Shown here one piece after another: positions 48,731 to 61,087 of a stretch of DNA of 64,000 nt (position 1 is its first letter; every line of letters begins with the position of its first letter). The notes below the pieces were generated by a model. The model made no database searches, had not been told where the DNA came from, and saw only the letters and a program-made list of their open reading frames with translations. The stretch comes from Eumeta japonica. Taxonomy: Eukaryota > Arthropoda > Insecta > Lepidoptera > Psychidae. Both the position numbers and the translations under genes were made by a program. The stretch spans positions 62,001-126,000 of the forward strand of contig BGZK01000536.1 of the NCBI GenBank assembly GCA_005406025.1. The letters run 5' to 3'.

Positions 48731-50870
48731 ATTGATATTCGACGATAAATGAGATTAACTTTATTCTCTGCTGTAGAGATAAAAGAACTGCATTTTTTAA
48801 ACTATTTTAAATACAAACTTATGAAGGAGACATTTTTCTGTGTATGGAGATTGTTTTATATCGCTTTAGCGAGATTTCACGAAATGGGCCGTTTTGCTCA
48901 TTATAATTAAGAATTTATAACACATGTTAAGAAACCTAATTTTTTAATCTATCTTAATACTAATAGATAAGTTCGTAAGAGACATCTTCTTCATGCTAAA
49001 TACATAAAACGACTTCTTACTGATACAATATTTGCAGTACTAAGCTAAGAAGATGACTGAACATATTGCATTTATATGTGTAAGTGTCGAGTTTTATAAT
49101 TTTCTCATATTACTTTAAGCTACGTTATTCTTTCAGCTGCGTATATCATCAGAATAATTCCATAAATAATATTTTTATTCCATCACTATTTACGGTGCAC
49201 ACCTCATTAATGACGTGTTTAACCATACAATCCGTTGTCGGTCTGCTCTTGAATAGATAGGAATATCAGAATAAATCGTTTGGATGTCTTGTTAAAGACA
49301 GTCAAAATATTCATATCCCTAGTTACTAGATTAGTAAAATTTCTTTGATAGTATTAATTAGTGTTCAAATAAAATAATTGTTATTAAAGAATTTGGAGGC
49401 AACGTAAGCAACTATGACAATGTACATGACAATCCACGCATTCTTTGTCGTATATGGTATGCATATTATTATGTGCATATATTTATTTAGATCGAAAGGC
49501 CAAATCGTAGGCAAACAGAATTCAGAGTGACACAGCAACGCCGGCTAAGTGAGGACCAAAAAAACAGAACGAACTCGTTAAAAATCTAATACATGAAAAT
49601 GAGTATTTATTTTGTTGTCCGTTTTCTATACGATTCTACTTTTTCATTCGTTTATAATACAAGAAAAGTGACCTATTGCACGCGCGCCCAATCAAAGCAT
49701 CTGATAAAAATAATCGAACAAGCGAGTGAAGGTTTCGTGTAGAAAGGTAGACGAGTGATATGAAAGCTTATACACGGATTTCAATGAACACGCACACCCT
49801 GATATACAACATGAATTAGATACTTCTCGATTAGTTCAGAAATGGTACACCTAATTTAAATAACAAAAGGATTGACTGATCTTCATGCAATAGGTAAGGT
49901 CGCGTAATACGAAAAATTGATATCAGGATCACAGTTGGAATTGGTGGGAATGAAAGTTGCTTAAGATCAAAAACTGAGATAAAATAATAAGTTTTTTTTT
50001 TCTATATTTATATAGATGCAGTTAGGTGGAAAATATATTAAAGTAAAGCTTGTACCCTATTTAATGACATAACCAAAAAATATCCAACTGTCAGAATCTA
50101 TTGTCCAAGATCTACGTAATGATAAAACCTATTATTTGCTACGACACTCAAATTCAGGCTTAAGTTTTTGTACAAAGTAATAGGATACTTATTATATAAA
50201 GGTGGTCAACAGCAAAAGCACGATAAGTCAGAGATTGATATTTTCTTCTTTAATGTAAATATTTCATCACCTTTACAGCCAAACAAATATTTTCAATATG
50301 CCAATATGAAAAATCGCTTAAACATAGTTATTTATAATATCAGTATAAAACTATTGATTTTAAAAAACAAATGTTCTTATGTAATTACTCTAATAATTAG
50401 GAATAAAATACATATATAAAGACTAAGAACATTAGTATGATTTCATTAATTTTAGATGAAGATGTCTGCATGGAAACTTAAAAATTTTATTATTCAAATT
50501 TACATTTCATGCAGTTGTTAGATTTTACTAGTGTATTAATCTAAGTAATACTGAGAACCTAAGCAAACAATAAAATAAAAGGACCCTAATTTATTCGTTA
50601 GTTCAATAGTCTTAGAATTTCAATGTATTATTTGTCTATGGTTTACAAAAAATCGTAATCATATAAATGACTATAGGTACTTTTCTTTGCGTTAAACGTT
50701 ATCAATAAGCATTTGCAACATATTAAAAATTAACATACACAATTTAATACTTAACATATACTCAAAGCAATCATAATTTATATTGTGATATACTTAATGT
50801 GGAGATGTTCGACTACTATAATCCAAACGACATATTAATGATAAGCAACGGTTGTCTGAAGGCAGACTCG
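48731..50870. other. AT-rich noncoding stretch
   Basis: No gene or repeat that I can name over about 2.1 kb. A hexamer-like piece 'atcaggatcacagttggaat' is near 49921. Confidence 0.5.
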
Positions 50871-51010
50871 AGCTAAGAATGGCCATTATTCGGCAAGTGC
50901 AAGGGCGTGGTAACCTGTTGCCGACGACGGCGCCGCGCCCGCGCTGACTAATGATTATGACATGACGATTTTCGTTGACGGCCCCCAACTTAATCAATCG
51001 TTAAAAGTTT
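50871..51010. promoter_or_regulatory. Short GC-rich block
   Basis: 'gacgacggcgccgcgcccgc' (50923-50942) is followed by 'tgactaatgattatgac'. Same pattern as the other blocks. Composition evidence only. Confidence 0.2.
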
Positions 51011-52540
51011 TGTGACAGGTGCACCTGAGAAGGAATTTGGGAGGAATTTCGAATGGATTTAGGCATAATCGGTGGGATTCCTTTTTATGCTGTTTTGTAA
51101 CTGGGTCGTCTTTATGAAATAACGGATACACTTTTTTTTTTGTACATACCTTTTCTATGTATACAATAGCCCATAGACTAATTCTATGCATTAATGAGTA
51201 TTTATAATAGTATTAATTTATATACGGAATGTAGCATATTATTTAGTGAAGCACTCGTTATATTAAAAAAATAAAATACAAGCAGAGGAAAACAGTCCTT
51301 CCTCATTTTAATTAGTCAAAGAGTCATATTTTATATATTTATGAAATATTTTTGTTTACCTTTGATAATTACTTTATGAAAGAAACTGTCAGTAACAGTT
51401 TTATCGTACTGCTTTATCGTATTTTTGCATGTCTGCCCAAAAAGGAGTGTAATTTTATTAGGGTTTATGTATACATGTGAGTTTCTTTAATCCACCACAA
51501 CTTTTAAATGTTTAAACAGATTTAAATGTATGGGTATCGTTAGAATTCGTAGGTCATCCGGAGTGATACTTGCTGTAATTTTTTTGAATAAAAAAATACA
51601 ATATGGCGGCAGCATGGCTCTATTTTTTCATACGTGACAAGTATTTTTTGTTCTATAGTTATTAGAATATGCGTATCAAGTTCAAGACCTTGATGAACTT
51701 ATACCGAAACTATATAATTTGTATGTATAAATTTTATATCGGTAAGGTGTAAATGCAAAATAAACAGTTCACCTTTGGCTGCGAACCAATTAATCAGACT
51801 TTAGTAAGACTGCGAATATCAAAGCAAGTGATGGTTTCATAAATAAATAATATGTTTGAGTTATCACAAGAACTCTTATCAGTGAATGAATACACGAGTA
51901 ACAATTGGCGAGTAAAAGTAAAAAAATATATTGTTTAAAATTGACACTACACCAACTCCTGCCTCATAGCGGTAAACAAGAATATACCTAGACTCTCGTA
52001 TTCCATTGTTATTTTAAGTTTTCATACGCTAAAATGATGATGATCCACGTTTTAATAATGATGTGCTTTTAAATAAACATGTCACTAAAATGCATAAAAT
52101 AATAATGTACACGATTATATAAAAAAATTATAGAAACAAGTTGTATAATTGATATGCATATACAAAGCGAAAGGTTACTCATTAAAGAGTATGAACAAAT
52201 ATGAAAAAAAAATGTCATTGCAGTCACAGGACCGTTCTGTGAAACGCTTTCTACTATGAACATAAGAGGCCCCCCATTGTAATTTTATTAATTGTTTATT
52301 GCTTTTTAGTTAGTTTTATAGACAGAGCGATCGTATTTAATTTTATTTTTATAGAATAATTACCCATAATTAATGATTTCTAAGGTAATTCCTCATGAAA
52401 TACACCAACTTATAACGTACCTAGTATGTCTAATTACTTTAACATGCGAACACTGCAGTACATAGCTAATATTTTTATTATTTTTTCATACTTATTGTAC
52501 TACGAAGTAGGTTAACCATAGACAACACCTTTTTACGCCT
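51011..52540. other. AT-rich noncoding stretch
   Basis: No gene or repeat recognised. Confidence 0.5.
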
Positions 52541-52800
52541 TCGAATAGAACACGCCACGAACGTTGATACAGCCGCCGAGGAGCAGCAAGTGCGCACTAA
52601 AAGCGCGCGCCCGGCGCCATCCCCCGGCCGACGGCGTGACGTGTGACACGAGCGAGTTCTGACTAAACGATTTTTCATTAGCCCGATTTCATCGAGTCAC
52701 GGATATTGCCAGTTACCGTTAACCTGTTGCGGCATCATTTCCTGGGGCCTTTCGCAGGCAGGCTCAGGCGGGATTTTCACCTGGCGATGATGGGAAGGTT
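52541..52800. promoter_or_regulatory. GC-rich block, candidate cis-regulatory element
   Basis: 'aaaagcgcgcgcccggcgcc' (52599-52618) and 'cccccggccgacggcgtgac', then 'ttcctggggcctttcgcagg' near 52739. The minus-strand frame at 52478-52678 is arginine-rich without domain. Function is inferred. Confidence 0.3.
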
Positions 52801-53960
52801 CTTGATAGTAGTTAGATAAGTTCAATTTTTCGTTTAGGTATACAATGTTACCTAAGTACTTGTAAGTTTTTTTATCGTAGTTGGGACTGGCGAGTAATCT
52901 AAAATTTCGTCAAAACTAATCACAAATTCCATAAAAACTTGTTTTCCTATTTTGATTTATGATGTAAAAATTGACTACTAGAGTTTAGTGCCAATTAACG
53001 AATTGTAACGACATGTACATATAATAATGGTAATGATTTGGGCATTGTTATTAATTTGCTGCCACCTTTTTGGCAATAATATTTAAACATAAATCTTACT
53101 TATTTTAGGATTCTATAAATAATGCATTAAAGATGTGAATTAGCGAAATTCTCTTTCAATGGTATTCGTGAAATAATGCATAATCACACTGCAAAAAGTT
53201 GTATTTTACTTGGCAAAATACGGGCATTGACAAAAACTTAAGTTTATCCCGACTCACAAACCGCCAATAATCTTTAGAATTGATACATCAGTAGTTTGAG
53301 ATATTTGGATTATCAATCAACTATCATTACATTTAAATAAAACCCTTCTTAAAAAATAAATGAAACTCTAAAATCAAATATAAGAATTTTCCACTGTTCA
53401 ACCCGTGTTTATATATAACTTAAAACATTGATTGGGAGGAACTCGTTCGGCAACTTATGTAAATATCGTGGGTTTTAGGATACATGTCGTATCCTAAAAC
53501 CTTATCTGTGCGCTATACAACTACTTTATTATTGTTTAAGAAATAACAATAGTTTTACAAGGCAAAAGTAATGTGAAATTACAAATTATTATAATATTAA
53601 AATGCATTTCTAGTAATATTACACCGTGTCCTAGTACGATATATAAAATGGATTGTCATTTCAGTGTTTTTACACATTTACATTACATATCTTAGTATTA
53701 TGCATCAAAATAATTTTTTACATTACTAGTAACCCCATATGTACCCTCTTATAAAAGACATTAAAACTCTTCCGAAAAGCTGATGTGTTTTAACAATATA
53801 CATGGAATTTGAGAATGGGTAATGGTGGTTTGAAATTCAAAATGTTGAGATTTTATTGAAAACATCTAAAAGTAAATATACTTTAATTTATTTTACTATA
53901 CATAATATATAGCATGATATAAAATGGGGATAAAATACTATATCAGAAACCAAAACATTT
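52801..53960. other. AT-rich noncoding stretch
   Basis: Only the hairpin at 53471-53501 stands out. Confidence 0.5.
53471..53501. repeat. Perfect 13-bp hairpin
   Basis: 'ggttttaggatac', a 5-base loop 'atgtc', then 'gtatcctaaaacc'. Perfect pairing; function unknown. Confidence 0.8.
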
Positions 53961-54920
53961 ACGCCGCTACTAGATTGCGCTAGGAAACGAAAGGGAGATC
54001 AAAGCTACGGAGTTTGTGCTCCCGCTTCATATATCTCGAATAAAGTAATATTAAAGGTTTCACGACCTTGTCGCTCTTGTAGTCCGCAGACACTTTGATG
54101 ATACTCCACCGCCCTTATCCTAATGATCCCTCCCGCGCTTTTCGTCAACGACAAGCCACTGCATGTGCGCGATAACAACTTTCGACACATTTCTTCTCCT
54201 CCGGAGCGTCATCGATGAGAAAAATCCGCAACTATCTATTCTCTTTATAGAAAAATGAAAAAGCTCTTGTCCCCTATAAGACATTATAACACCATTTTTC
54301 GCCTGTCAAGTCTACTTACCTATCGGCAGCATCACAATTATAGGGCATTTAGATATCATACTTAATAAACACTTCCACATCCAATATAACAATTATTATA
54401 TAATATCAAGACTGGAAAATAACTCAATTGCATCTTGAACGCTTAAGCAGCGTGAGAAGCGAAATTGTACTACATAAGTGTACTCTATACGTGACGCAAA
54501 TAAGGTCATGATGACATATGCATTATTAGTTTTCGTTAACGGCATTACTAATGCACTGATTCAGAACTTCGGGTACTAGAGAACAAACTCTGTGGAAGAT
54601 TACGTACGCACCAAATCTGCTTCCGAATCTCTATTTTCAAAGTGACCTTTGATTACTCAACATAAAAAAACCCACTTTTTTCTTCTCTCCTTCACAAGGC
54701 ATCTCTTGTTTTCCATTTTCTTCTCTCTGTCGTAAGACGTTTCCTGTCTCATAATTTCTCGAGAAAATCGCCGAGTGAAGAAATGCGCCGACTCCGCTTC
54801 GTCGCTAGCTGGACGCCTTCGAAGAAGCTGCAAACCTTCGAGCTTTTGAGTTAACAATGAAAGCGCTCAACTTAGGTAGTTTTCATTTTTTGAAGCCCCA
54901 AATTACTCCTTCGAACAAGT
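53961..54920. other. Mixed-composition region, possible regulatory DNA
   Basis: Two moderately GC-rich parts (about 53970-54240 and 54560-54920) with CpG steps and TTCG/TCGA words. Minus-strand frames at 54005-54190 and 54657-54857 (the latter opens at TTG and is rich in charged residues) do not match families I know. Nothing decisive. Confidence 0.3.
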
Positions 54921-56098
54921 GCGCGGATTTGTCGCTACGATAATAAATGAACAGTTAGTTAGTTATAATTGTCCTCGCGAATGAAAGTGCACACAAAAGT
55001 CGTAAATAAAAATCAATTTATTCTATGCCGCTGCCAAAGCTGTGGACTGTGTTTATTTTAAAATATTACGTATTAAATAAATTGACAACGTTTAAGAATA
55101 ATTAAATGAAAAATAAAATTACATATTTTTTTAAATTATGGAAAGTAAAGATTTATTTTAATTATTATAAAAAAAATAAAGACTTTAATTTAGCATTTTA
55201 AGAAAATATTCATTCATTAAAATAGTGATAAAACAGTGAAGAGATTATATAAAAAAGTACTGAACAGCGCCATCTGTATTCTTTATTAAAGACTTTGTTG
55301 AATTCGTCAATCCACACAATTATGTAATTTTAAAAATCGATAATAGACGTCACTTCTATATTTGTATAAGTATTTAATTTATGAAAAGTTTAAAATTGGA
55401 TACTCTCCAAAATCGAAAAATTTACAAGCTTTATCTTGTATTTTAGAAAAAAAAAAAGTGTAATATAAAATAAAGCAAAAGAATCAAAAAGTTTCATGGA
55501 GGAAGCGTAACGATTTTTCGTTTGAAACGCTTTTTGTTATGTTACAATTTCTACCAGACGACTCCTGCTAGCCGCGTTAAGAACTCCCATGCGTTTTTAC
55601 TTTTAGAGCAACGCGCTGTTTATATTGTAAAGGTAATTCCATAAGAAATTTAAGTATTTAGATTTTCAAAATATAAAAATGTGGGATTTGATTATTTATA
55701 AATGAAAATGAATGCATTGATTTATAAAAGTAGCTCAGTGGGATGGAACGATATGTGCGTGTGAGAAGAGGAATAGGACATAAAAGAGGTATACAGCGTA
55801 AAAGAGACATGTGAATTGATATCGGAGAAAATTAATAAAATAGAAATAGTTTGGTTGAAGGATATTCTTTTATTTGCCTACCATTCTACATGTATATACT
55901 TATTACTATCTATGCCTAGAAGTTAGTATATATTTTGACTTGATAATGTGTCATTTTCATCAGTGAATCGTGTGTCATTTTTGCCCGTCTGTCTGTACAT
56001 TGACCACGATCCACTTAACTATTGAAGACATTTAAATGAAATTTGCACGATTATAACAAATATTATGACTTATTGTCATATTTAATGTACCTTTTATC
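54921..56098. other. AT-rich noncoding stretch
   Basis: No gene. A small GC piece is at 55555-55620. 'tttttgcccgtctgtctgta' (55978-55997) followed by 'cattgaccacgatccact' resembles the body of a lepidopteran repeat and leads directly into the hairpin that follows. Confidence 0.45.
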
Positions 56099-56195
56099 CT
56101 AAAAATCAACACGGTTTCCGTGAAACATAAAAGTTAAATGAACTTTAAATGTTAAATGAACTTTTATGTTTCACGGAAACCGTGTTGATTTTTAG
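56099..56195. repeat. Perfect 37-bp inverted repeat with 23-base loop
   Basis: The left arm 56099-56135 starts 'ctaaaaatcaacacggtttc' and the right arm 56159-56195 starts 'aacttttatgtttcacggaa'. All 37 positions pair. The loop itself shares 'gttaaatgaactt' with the arm boundary as a direct repeat. The transcript would fold into a hairpin of about 97 nt. Perfect pairing suggests a recent inverted duplication; a small-RNA hairpin is possible. There is no coding function. Confidence 0.9.
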
Positions 56196-58250
56196 AAAAA
56201 GAAAAAGGACTGAAATGGTTTCTATTAGGTATACTAATATTTTTTTAAATATCAAACTATTTAGTGATTCTGTGACATTTTTTAAGAATCTTGGTCTAGT
56301 AATACAGAGTAAAATTAAATCTTTTGGAAAATGAAAGGAGAGCTTGATAAAGGCAAGTCTGTTTATAAAATATACTTATAAAGTTTAAAATTTAAATTTC
56401 AAAATTGCTACATATAACTTTTATATTAGTTACTATACGTGATTTACATAATATTGTAATACTTCACAATTGTCTTGCAGAAAATTTGTTATGTAGTTAT
56501 AATTCATCTTTTATTAAATTCTGTCATTTTACATCTCTAGAATATCCATGTATTTAGAATACATTATGAAATTTAAACACTCACAACTTAAAATAGTAAG
56601 CGAAATAGTTTAACAATACTATTGCAATTTATCTATTTAACAACTTAACAGGAAACTGACGCACTAAAAAATATTTCACAAAATTATTATATCAAATTCT
56701 ATTATTATGAAATTTTGCGTATTTAGTTTATTCTAACGTCCTTTACATATTTATCGCTGCAAAAAGCTATATTACTTGAATACCAAACATAACATAATCT
56801 ATTAACATAATCGTGCGACTTTGTTATAAACATATGTATATTATTTAGGCATAGGTTATTTCAACTGAAAATACTTCAGGAAAGCCACGACACTCCTCTA
56901 GCTAGCCCAAACAAATTTTATACTCCCCTGAAAAATCCGCTCAGTTCATAAATACAGGCGTACCCGATTTACGCGGGTACATAACAGCCTACTTGTTACA
57001 GACGCTCGTTAACTTCACAATCCACGTAATTACTCCAAAACTACGGCTCATTCTACGACATACATACAAGCCCATCCTGAAATTTCTTACCTCTGTAAGT
57101 TTAAAGAAAGTTTTCGAGCGGAACCTAAGTCGCTCGACTGAATCGAGCCGTTTCCGTTTTGGTGTTGACTTATTGTTTAGGGTTGTCCCTGCGCATAGGG
57201 ACATTAATAAATTTTGCTTTATTTAAACATAAATTATTATTCGCAATTAACTTATTAATATTTAGTCAATAGATGCACAGTAAGAATTTTTGATGTACAA
57301 CCTAACTTATATTTTTCCAAAATTTTTTTTTTGCGTATTCTGTAACATAACACGTTTTGAATTGTTTGACGCGTAAGCGAAGCTTTTTTTTTTCAAATTT
57401 TTCTTATGATAAAGCCATTATAACTCAATGTTCAATGACTGTTCAAACATTGAATAAAATTTAGTTAAATTCATGCAAGTGTAGCAAATTTCATAGTTTA
57501 AACCTCCACCCAAAAGGTGACTCTATATTTTTCCATTTTAGTAATTACCTTCAGACTGTCCCAATTTATTTTCTACACTGACAATTAAAACTTACAGTAA
57601 CTCTGTCGAAGAGTTTCACCAAAATATAAAAACGCTAATTGTAAATTAAATGTAAGATTTTGACGTTTAATATACGGACAAGCTCTCAAATTTTAAGATT
57701 GAAGTTTTCGAATAGCGTTATATTTGTTCAACCCTCTGTTTATCCACGGCATATCTATCTTATTATTCTTAAAAACCACTTTCTAGAGATAAATTATGCT
57801 AATTTCCAAATTAATATTTTATACGAGATTACATTGATTCAATTAGAATTTATGTTTTGTAAATTTTGCTTCGTAAACAGACCTGTTCAATTGCAAATTT
57901 ACATTATACAATACTTGATATTTATAAATTTTTTTCGCCACATAAAATTATAAATATGGATTACGTGAGAATGAGTCATAAAAATCCGATTGCTTTATAA
58001 AGAGAAACGACGCTTGCTGATATAAATATGCGTACATACGTTTATCTGAATTTCATCTTAATACATGCACATGAAAAAAAATATCAGACCTTATTTCAAA
58101 ATATTAAGATTTTAATTCATTAGCTTCAGAATCTTTTTATCCTCTACATAGAAATTTTTAATTTTTCGTATCACGTAAGTGATTTTTTGCTAGTAATACA
58201 TACAATATATATATTCAATAAACAAACAAATCGAAATCATCGCATACGCA
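56196..58250. other. AT-rich noncoding stretch
   Basis: No gene or recognised repeat. The open frame at 57660-57953 is isoleucine/phenylalanine-rich, as expected by chance in AT-rich DNA. Confidence 0.5.
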
Positions 58251-58560
58251 AACGGTCGCTATCACCGCATCCGGCTAAAGATATTCATATCGTGAGACCT
58301 ATAAAATGAAGGTAAGTTGCGAGCGCGGCTAAACAGTGCCCGCGGAGCCGTTACCTTCATTCCCCGAAATCCACTCGACTCGATTGACAAATGGTCGGGA
58401 AGATATGGGTACCGGAGCCCCCGGATGAACACCCGTTTGCGAATAAATGACACCCGACCTAAGGTGGATTCTGCGCATCCGCGGGGGACGCGAGATCCCT
58501 ATTTTGGCGGTGATGTGTCAGCGCGCGCATACGTTTGTTTATCTTTGTTCCGCTTTTAGA
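58251..58560. promoter_or_regulatory. GC-rich block, candidate cis-regulatory element
   Basis: Raised GC and many CpG steps ('gcatccgcgggggacgcgag' at 58475-58494). Frames are open on both strands (58317-58559 plus, 58262-58453 minus), a sign of composition bias more than of a gene. Function is inferred. Confidence 0.3.
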
Positions 58561-59298
58561 AAATAACATTTCTACTGAAACAATGCTTCAGGGTCGCTTC
58601 TCACAAGATTTATAACGCGTATAATAATCGGAAGCTGAATGCGATTCTTTCAATTGCATAAAGAAATTGGATTTTTTTTTGTCAAAAACGAAAATAAATG
58701 TCGGAATTGATCGAAAATAATCAGTAATTGTAAAATGTCAATTGTAAATTACCACAAATAGCCGTGTGGCTTTAAGTTGGTATGTATATAACGGTGGAGA
58801 CGTGGGAATACACGGAGACAAATAAACGGATATTGTGGATAGTTATTTTGAATAAGCAACAATGTATATATCAAGCCATAATTGAAGTCGGATGTTCGAT
58901 AAAATATAACATTGGTTATTAAAATTTTAATCTAACAAACGTAGTCAAAATTGTTTATTAATCGCTAGACAGTAAAGGATATTAGTAACAGTTGACAGCG
59001 CGCCCCAAATTAGCTTACTGCGTAAATATACTCTAAAGAAAATCGCTCACTATCAATTAACTTTATTCAGTTGTACCTACTATTAGCGAGTGTAATACAA
59101 TTTGTAACTGATTCTCTATAAATCTCTATAATATAGTTTAACAATCTTGAAGTTTTTTCAAAATACATTTGCAAATCGCGATTTGCATTTGGATTGGAAA
59201 TTCCTGTGACCAATATCTGACCAGTATCGGTGTCGCAAACAGACGAAAATCGTTGAGACCATTGAAGGATAAAATATCTACGAAAATAATTAAATTAA
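58561..59298. other. AT-rich noncoding stretch
   Basis: No gene or repeat recognised. Confidence 0.5.
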
Positions 59299-59460
59299 TA
59301 CGGAACCCTCAGTGTGAAAGTTCTATTGTTTCTGATGTTTCAAATTATTTCTAAACCGGAATTAAAACCGGACCAGTAAAATGTATCTGGAGTGGGAATC
59401 GGATCAAGAACAAGATCTTTAGCGGGAATAGGATCGAATTCGAGTTCGGAATCTCAGTGA
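59299..59460 (+). repeat. 'acggaaccc' end fragment joined to GGAATC hexamers
   Basis: 'atacggaaccctcagtgtga' (59299-59318) is the terminal block of the family at 15330. It is followed from about 59352 by hexamer-type text ('aaccggaattaaaaccggac', 'gtgggaatcggatcaag', 'gggaataggatcgaattc'). Two repeat types lie side by side. Confidence 0.5.
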
Positions 59461-59559
59461 TATTAGAAAGTGGTAATAAAGTTATTTTTACGCTTGCGCG
59501 TTCGAACCTACGGACTACTGATATTATTCTTCCTATATTATATATTAACCTATATACCT

Positions 59560-59613
59560 AATGAAGTGTCATGATGTCTAGAAAACCTTTTCTAGGCATC
59601 ATGACACTTCATT
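59560..59613. repeat. 26-bp inverted repeat with 2-base centre
   Basis: Left arm 59560-59585 starts 'aatgaagtgtcatgatgtct'; right arm 59588-59613 starts 'ttttctaggcatcatgacac'. Only one position differs, and in RNA it would be a G-U pair. The centre is just 'cc', so in DNA this is close to a perfect 54-base palindrome. Confidence 0.9.
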
Positions 59614-60049
59614 ATTGATAACAATATTATAGAAGTAATAATATACTAACATTATGTGATTTAATTTATTAAAACAAACATATTTCTTTTAATTAGATTT
59701 GAATATAACATCGAATATATTATGTGTTGACAAAAGCTTGCATATGTAGGTCGTAGATAATATAATAAATCTTGACTACATTTACTCTCAACCAAGTGAC
59801 ACAAAACTATCAATTTATTCGAAATTCGTTACTTTTTCATATTTTTCACTCAATTCCATTATTCAATATATGTAAACGTTGTACACGTTAGTAACTTTAG
59901 ATCTGCCTGTAGTCAGATACGAAAGACGCCTATATACCAAACAAGTATTTCGTCTTAAATCACAAAGGTAGAAACGGTAGAAACCCATCTAAGATATTAG
60001 CAATCCTTTTCGAGTTGCATCGGCCCTTGACAAATGGATATTTAAAGGT

Positions 60050-60210
60050 CCCAGGTGGTATGAGTTTATGACGCGACGCATAAATCACGGCGCCGCGCTT
60101 GCGCGTTAGCGCGGCCGCCGGCCCGCTCGTGAGGCACTTGCGTCCTAAAATCTACAGGTTTTTATGATTATGAGATTATGATTATGAGAGAAAGAACCGC
60201 TTTTGCAAAT
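60050..60210. promoter_or_regulatory. GC-rich block with short tandem beside it
   Basis: 'cacggcgccgcgcttgcgcg' (60087-60106) and 'ttagcgcggccgccggcccg' are followed by a small tandem of 'ttatgattatgaga' (60162-60189). The TTTATG/ATAAATCA words beside it fit posterior homeodomain sites loosely. Function is inferred. Confidence 0.25.
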
Positions 60211-61033
60211 ATTGAATTCACTTTCACTAATTCTTGAACGTGTTTAAGAAACAGTCGTCTACCCTCAAACTAATTCGTGACTTTTTAATTTGTGTGAATG
60301 TACAATCCAGCATGAATGATATACATAGCTTTTCTTAAAACGTTTAAAGCTTTTAAAATTTAAAGCTTTGAAACATAGCTTTTTTTTCTTGTAACTGCGT
60401 TGCAGACTGACGATGCTGATATAGGAGACGAAAGATGTCATGCACAGCGAGCGAGACTATTTCAATGAACGAAATTTATTACAATAGTTTTATAAAAATT
60501 TCTTTGTGGCTGCCCATTGTATGGATAAAAAAAACCTTCCACTTAATTACTAATACATACTCTAAAGTTGCTGTTTCTTACTCGATCATGTTTTTCATAG
60601 CATAATAATATTATAAATTAAAAGAAATTTAGGAAGCTTGCAAACAGTGGTCTTGTGAAATTGGATTAGAAAATAAGACGTCGATAAATAAAAATCTTAA
60701 AAACGGTTGACCATGCAGGCCATCCTTAAAATTACCTGTTTTGATATTTATAGCAATGTTCTTGAGCTCCTAGAATTCAAAACTATAATTATCCATCAGT
60801 TTTTGAGCTTTTCAACACGCTTTTATTAGCTTCACCTGTATGTATGTATGTAACCGACTCCTTTACACTTGATTTTGTCCCACTTTACACGAATAGATTT
60901 AATTTAAACTTTGTACACATATATAGAACCGGTGACAATACAATAATTTGATAAGTTTATCTCATTATCCTGATCAAGATCGCCAGGATCGAATAATTTC
61001 ATCACGTATCGTCTGCGTGAGAGCAAGTGGCTC
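60211..61033. other. AT-rich noncoding stretch
   Basis: Repeated 'tttaaagctttt' words near 60343-60372 are the only pattern noted. No gene is seen. Confidence 0.5.
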
Positions 61034-61087
61034 ATTACTGTTACTAAATTCTATTACCGTTTTTTAATAGAATTTAGTAACAGTAAT
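61034..61087. repeat. Perfect 23-bp inverted repeat with 8-base loop
   Basis: Left arm 61034-61056 starts 'attactgttactaaattcta'; right arm 61065-61087 starts 'taatagaatttagtaacagt'. All 23 positions pair; the loop is 'ccgttttt'. Confidence 0.9.

Noticed and set aside
54657..54857. Charged, helix-like minus-strand frame as an exon
   Set aside because: It starts at TTG and has no recognisable motif. The charged residues come from AAG/GAA-rich DNA.
57660..57953. 97-codon frame as a gene
   Set aside because: Isoleucine-, phenylalanine- and asparagine-rich chance translation of AT-rich DNA with no conserved motif.
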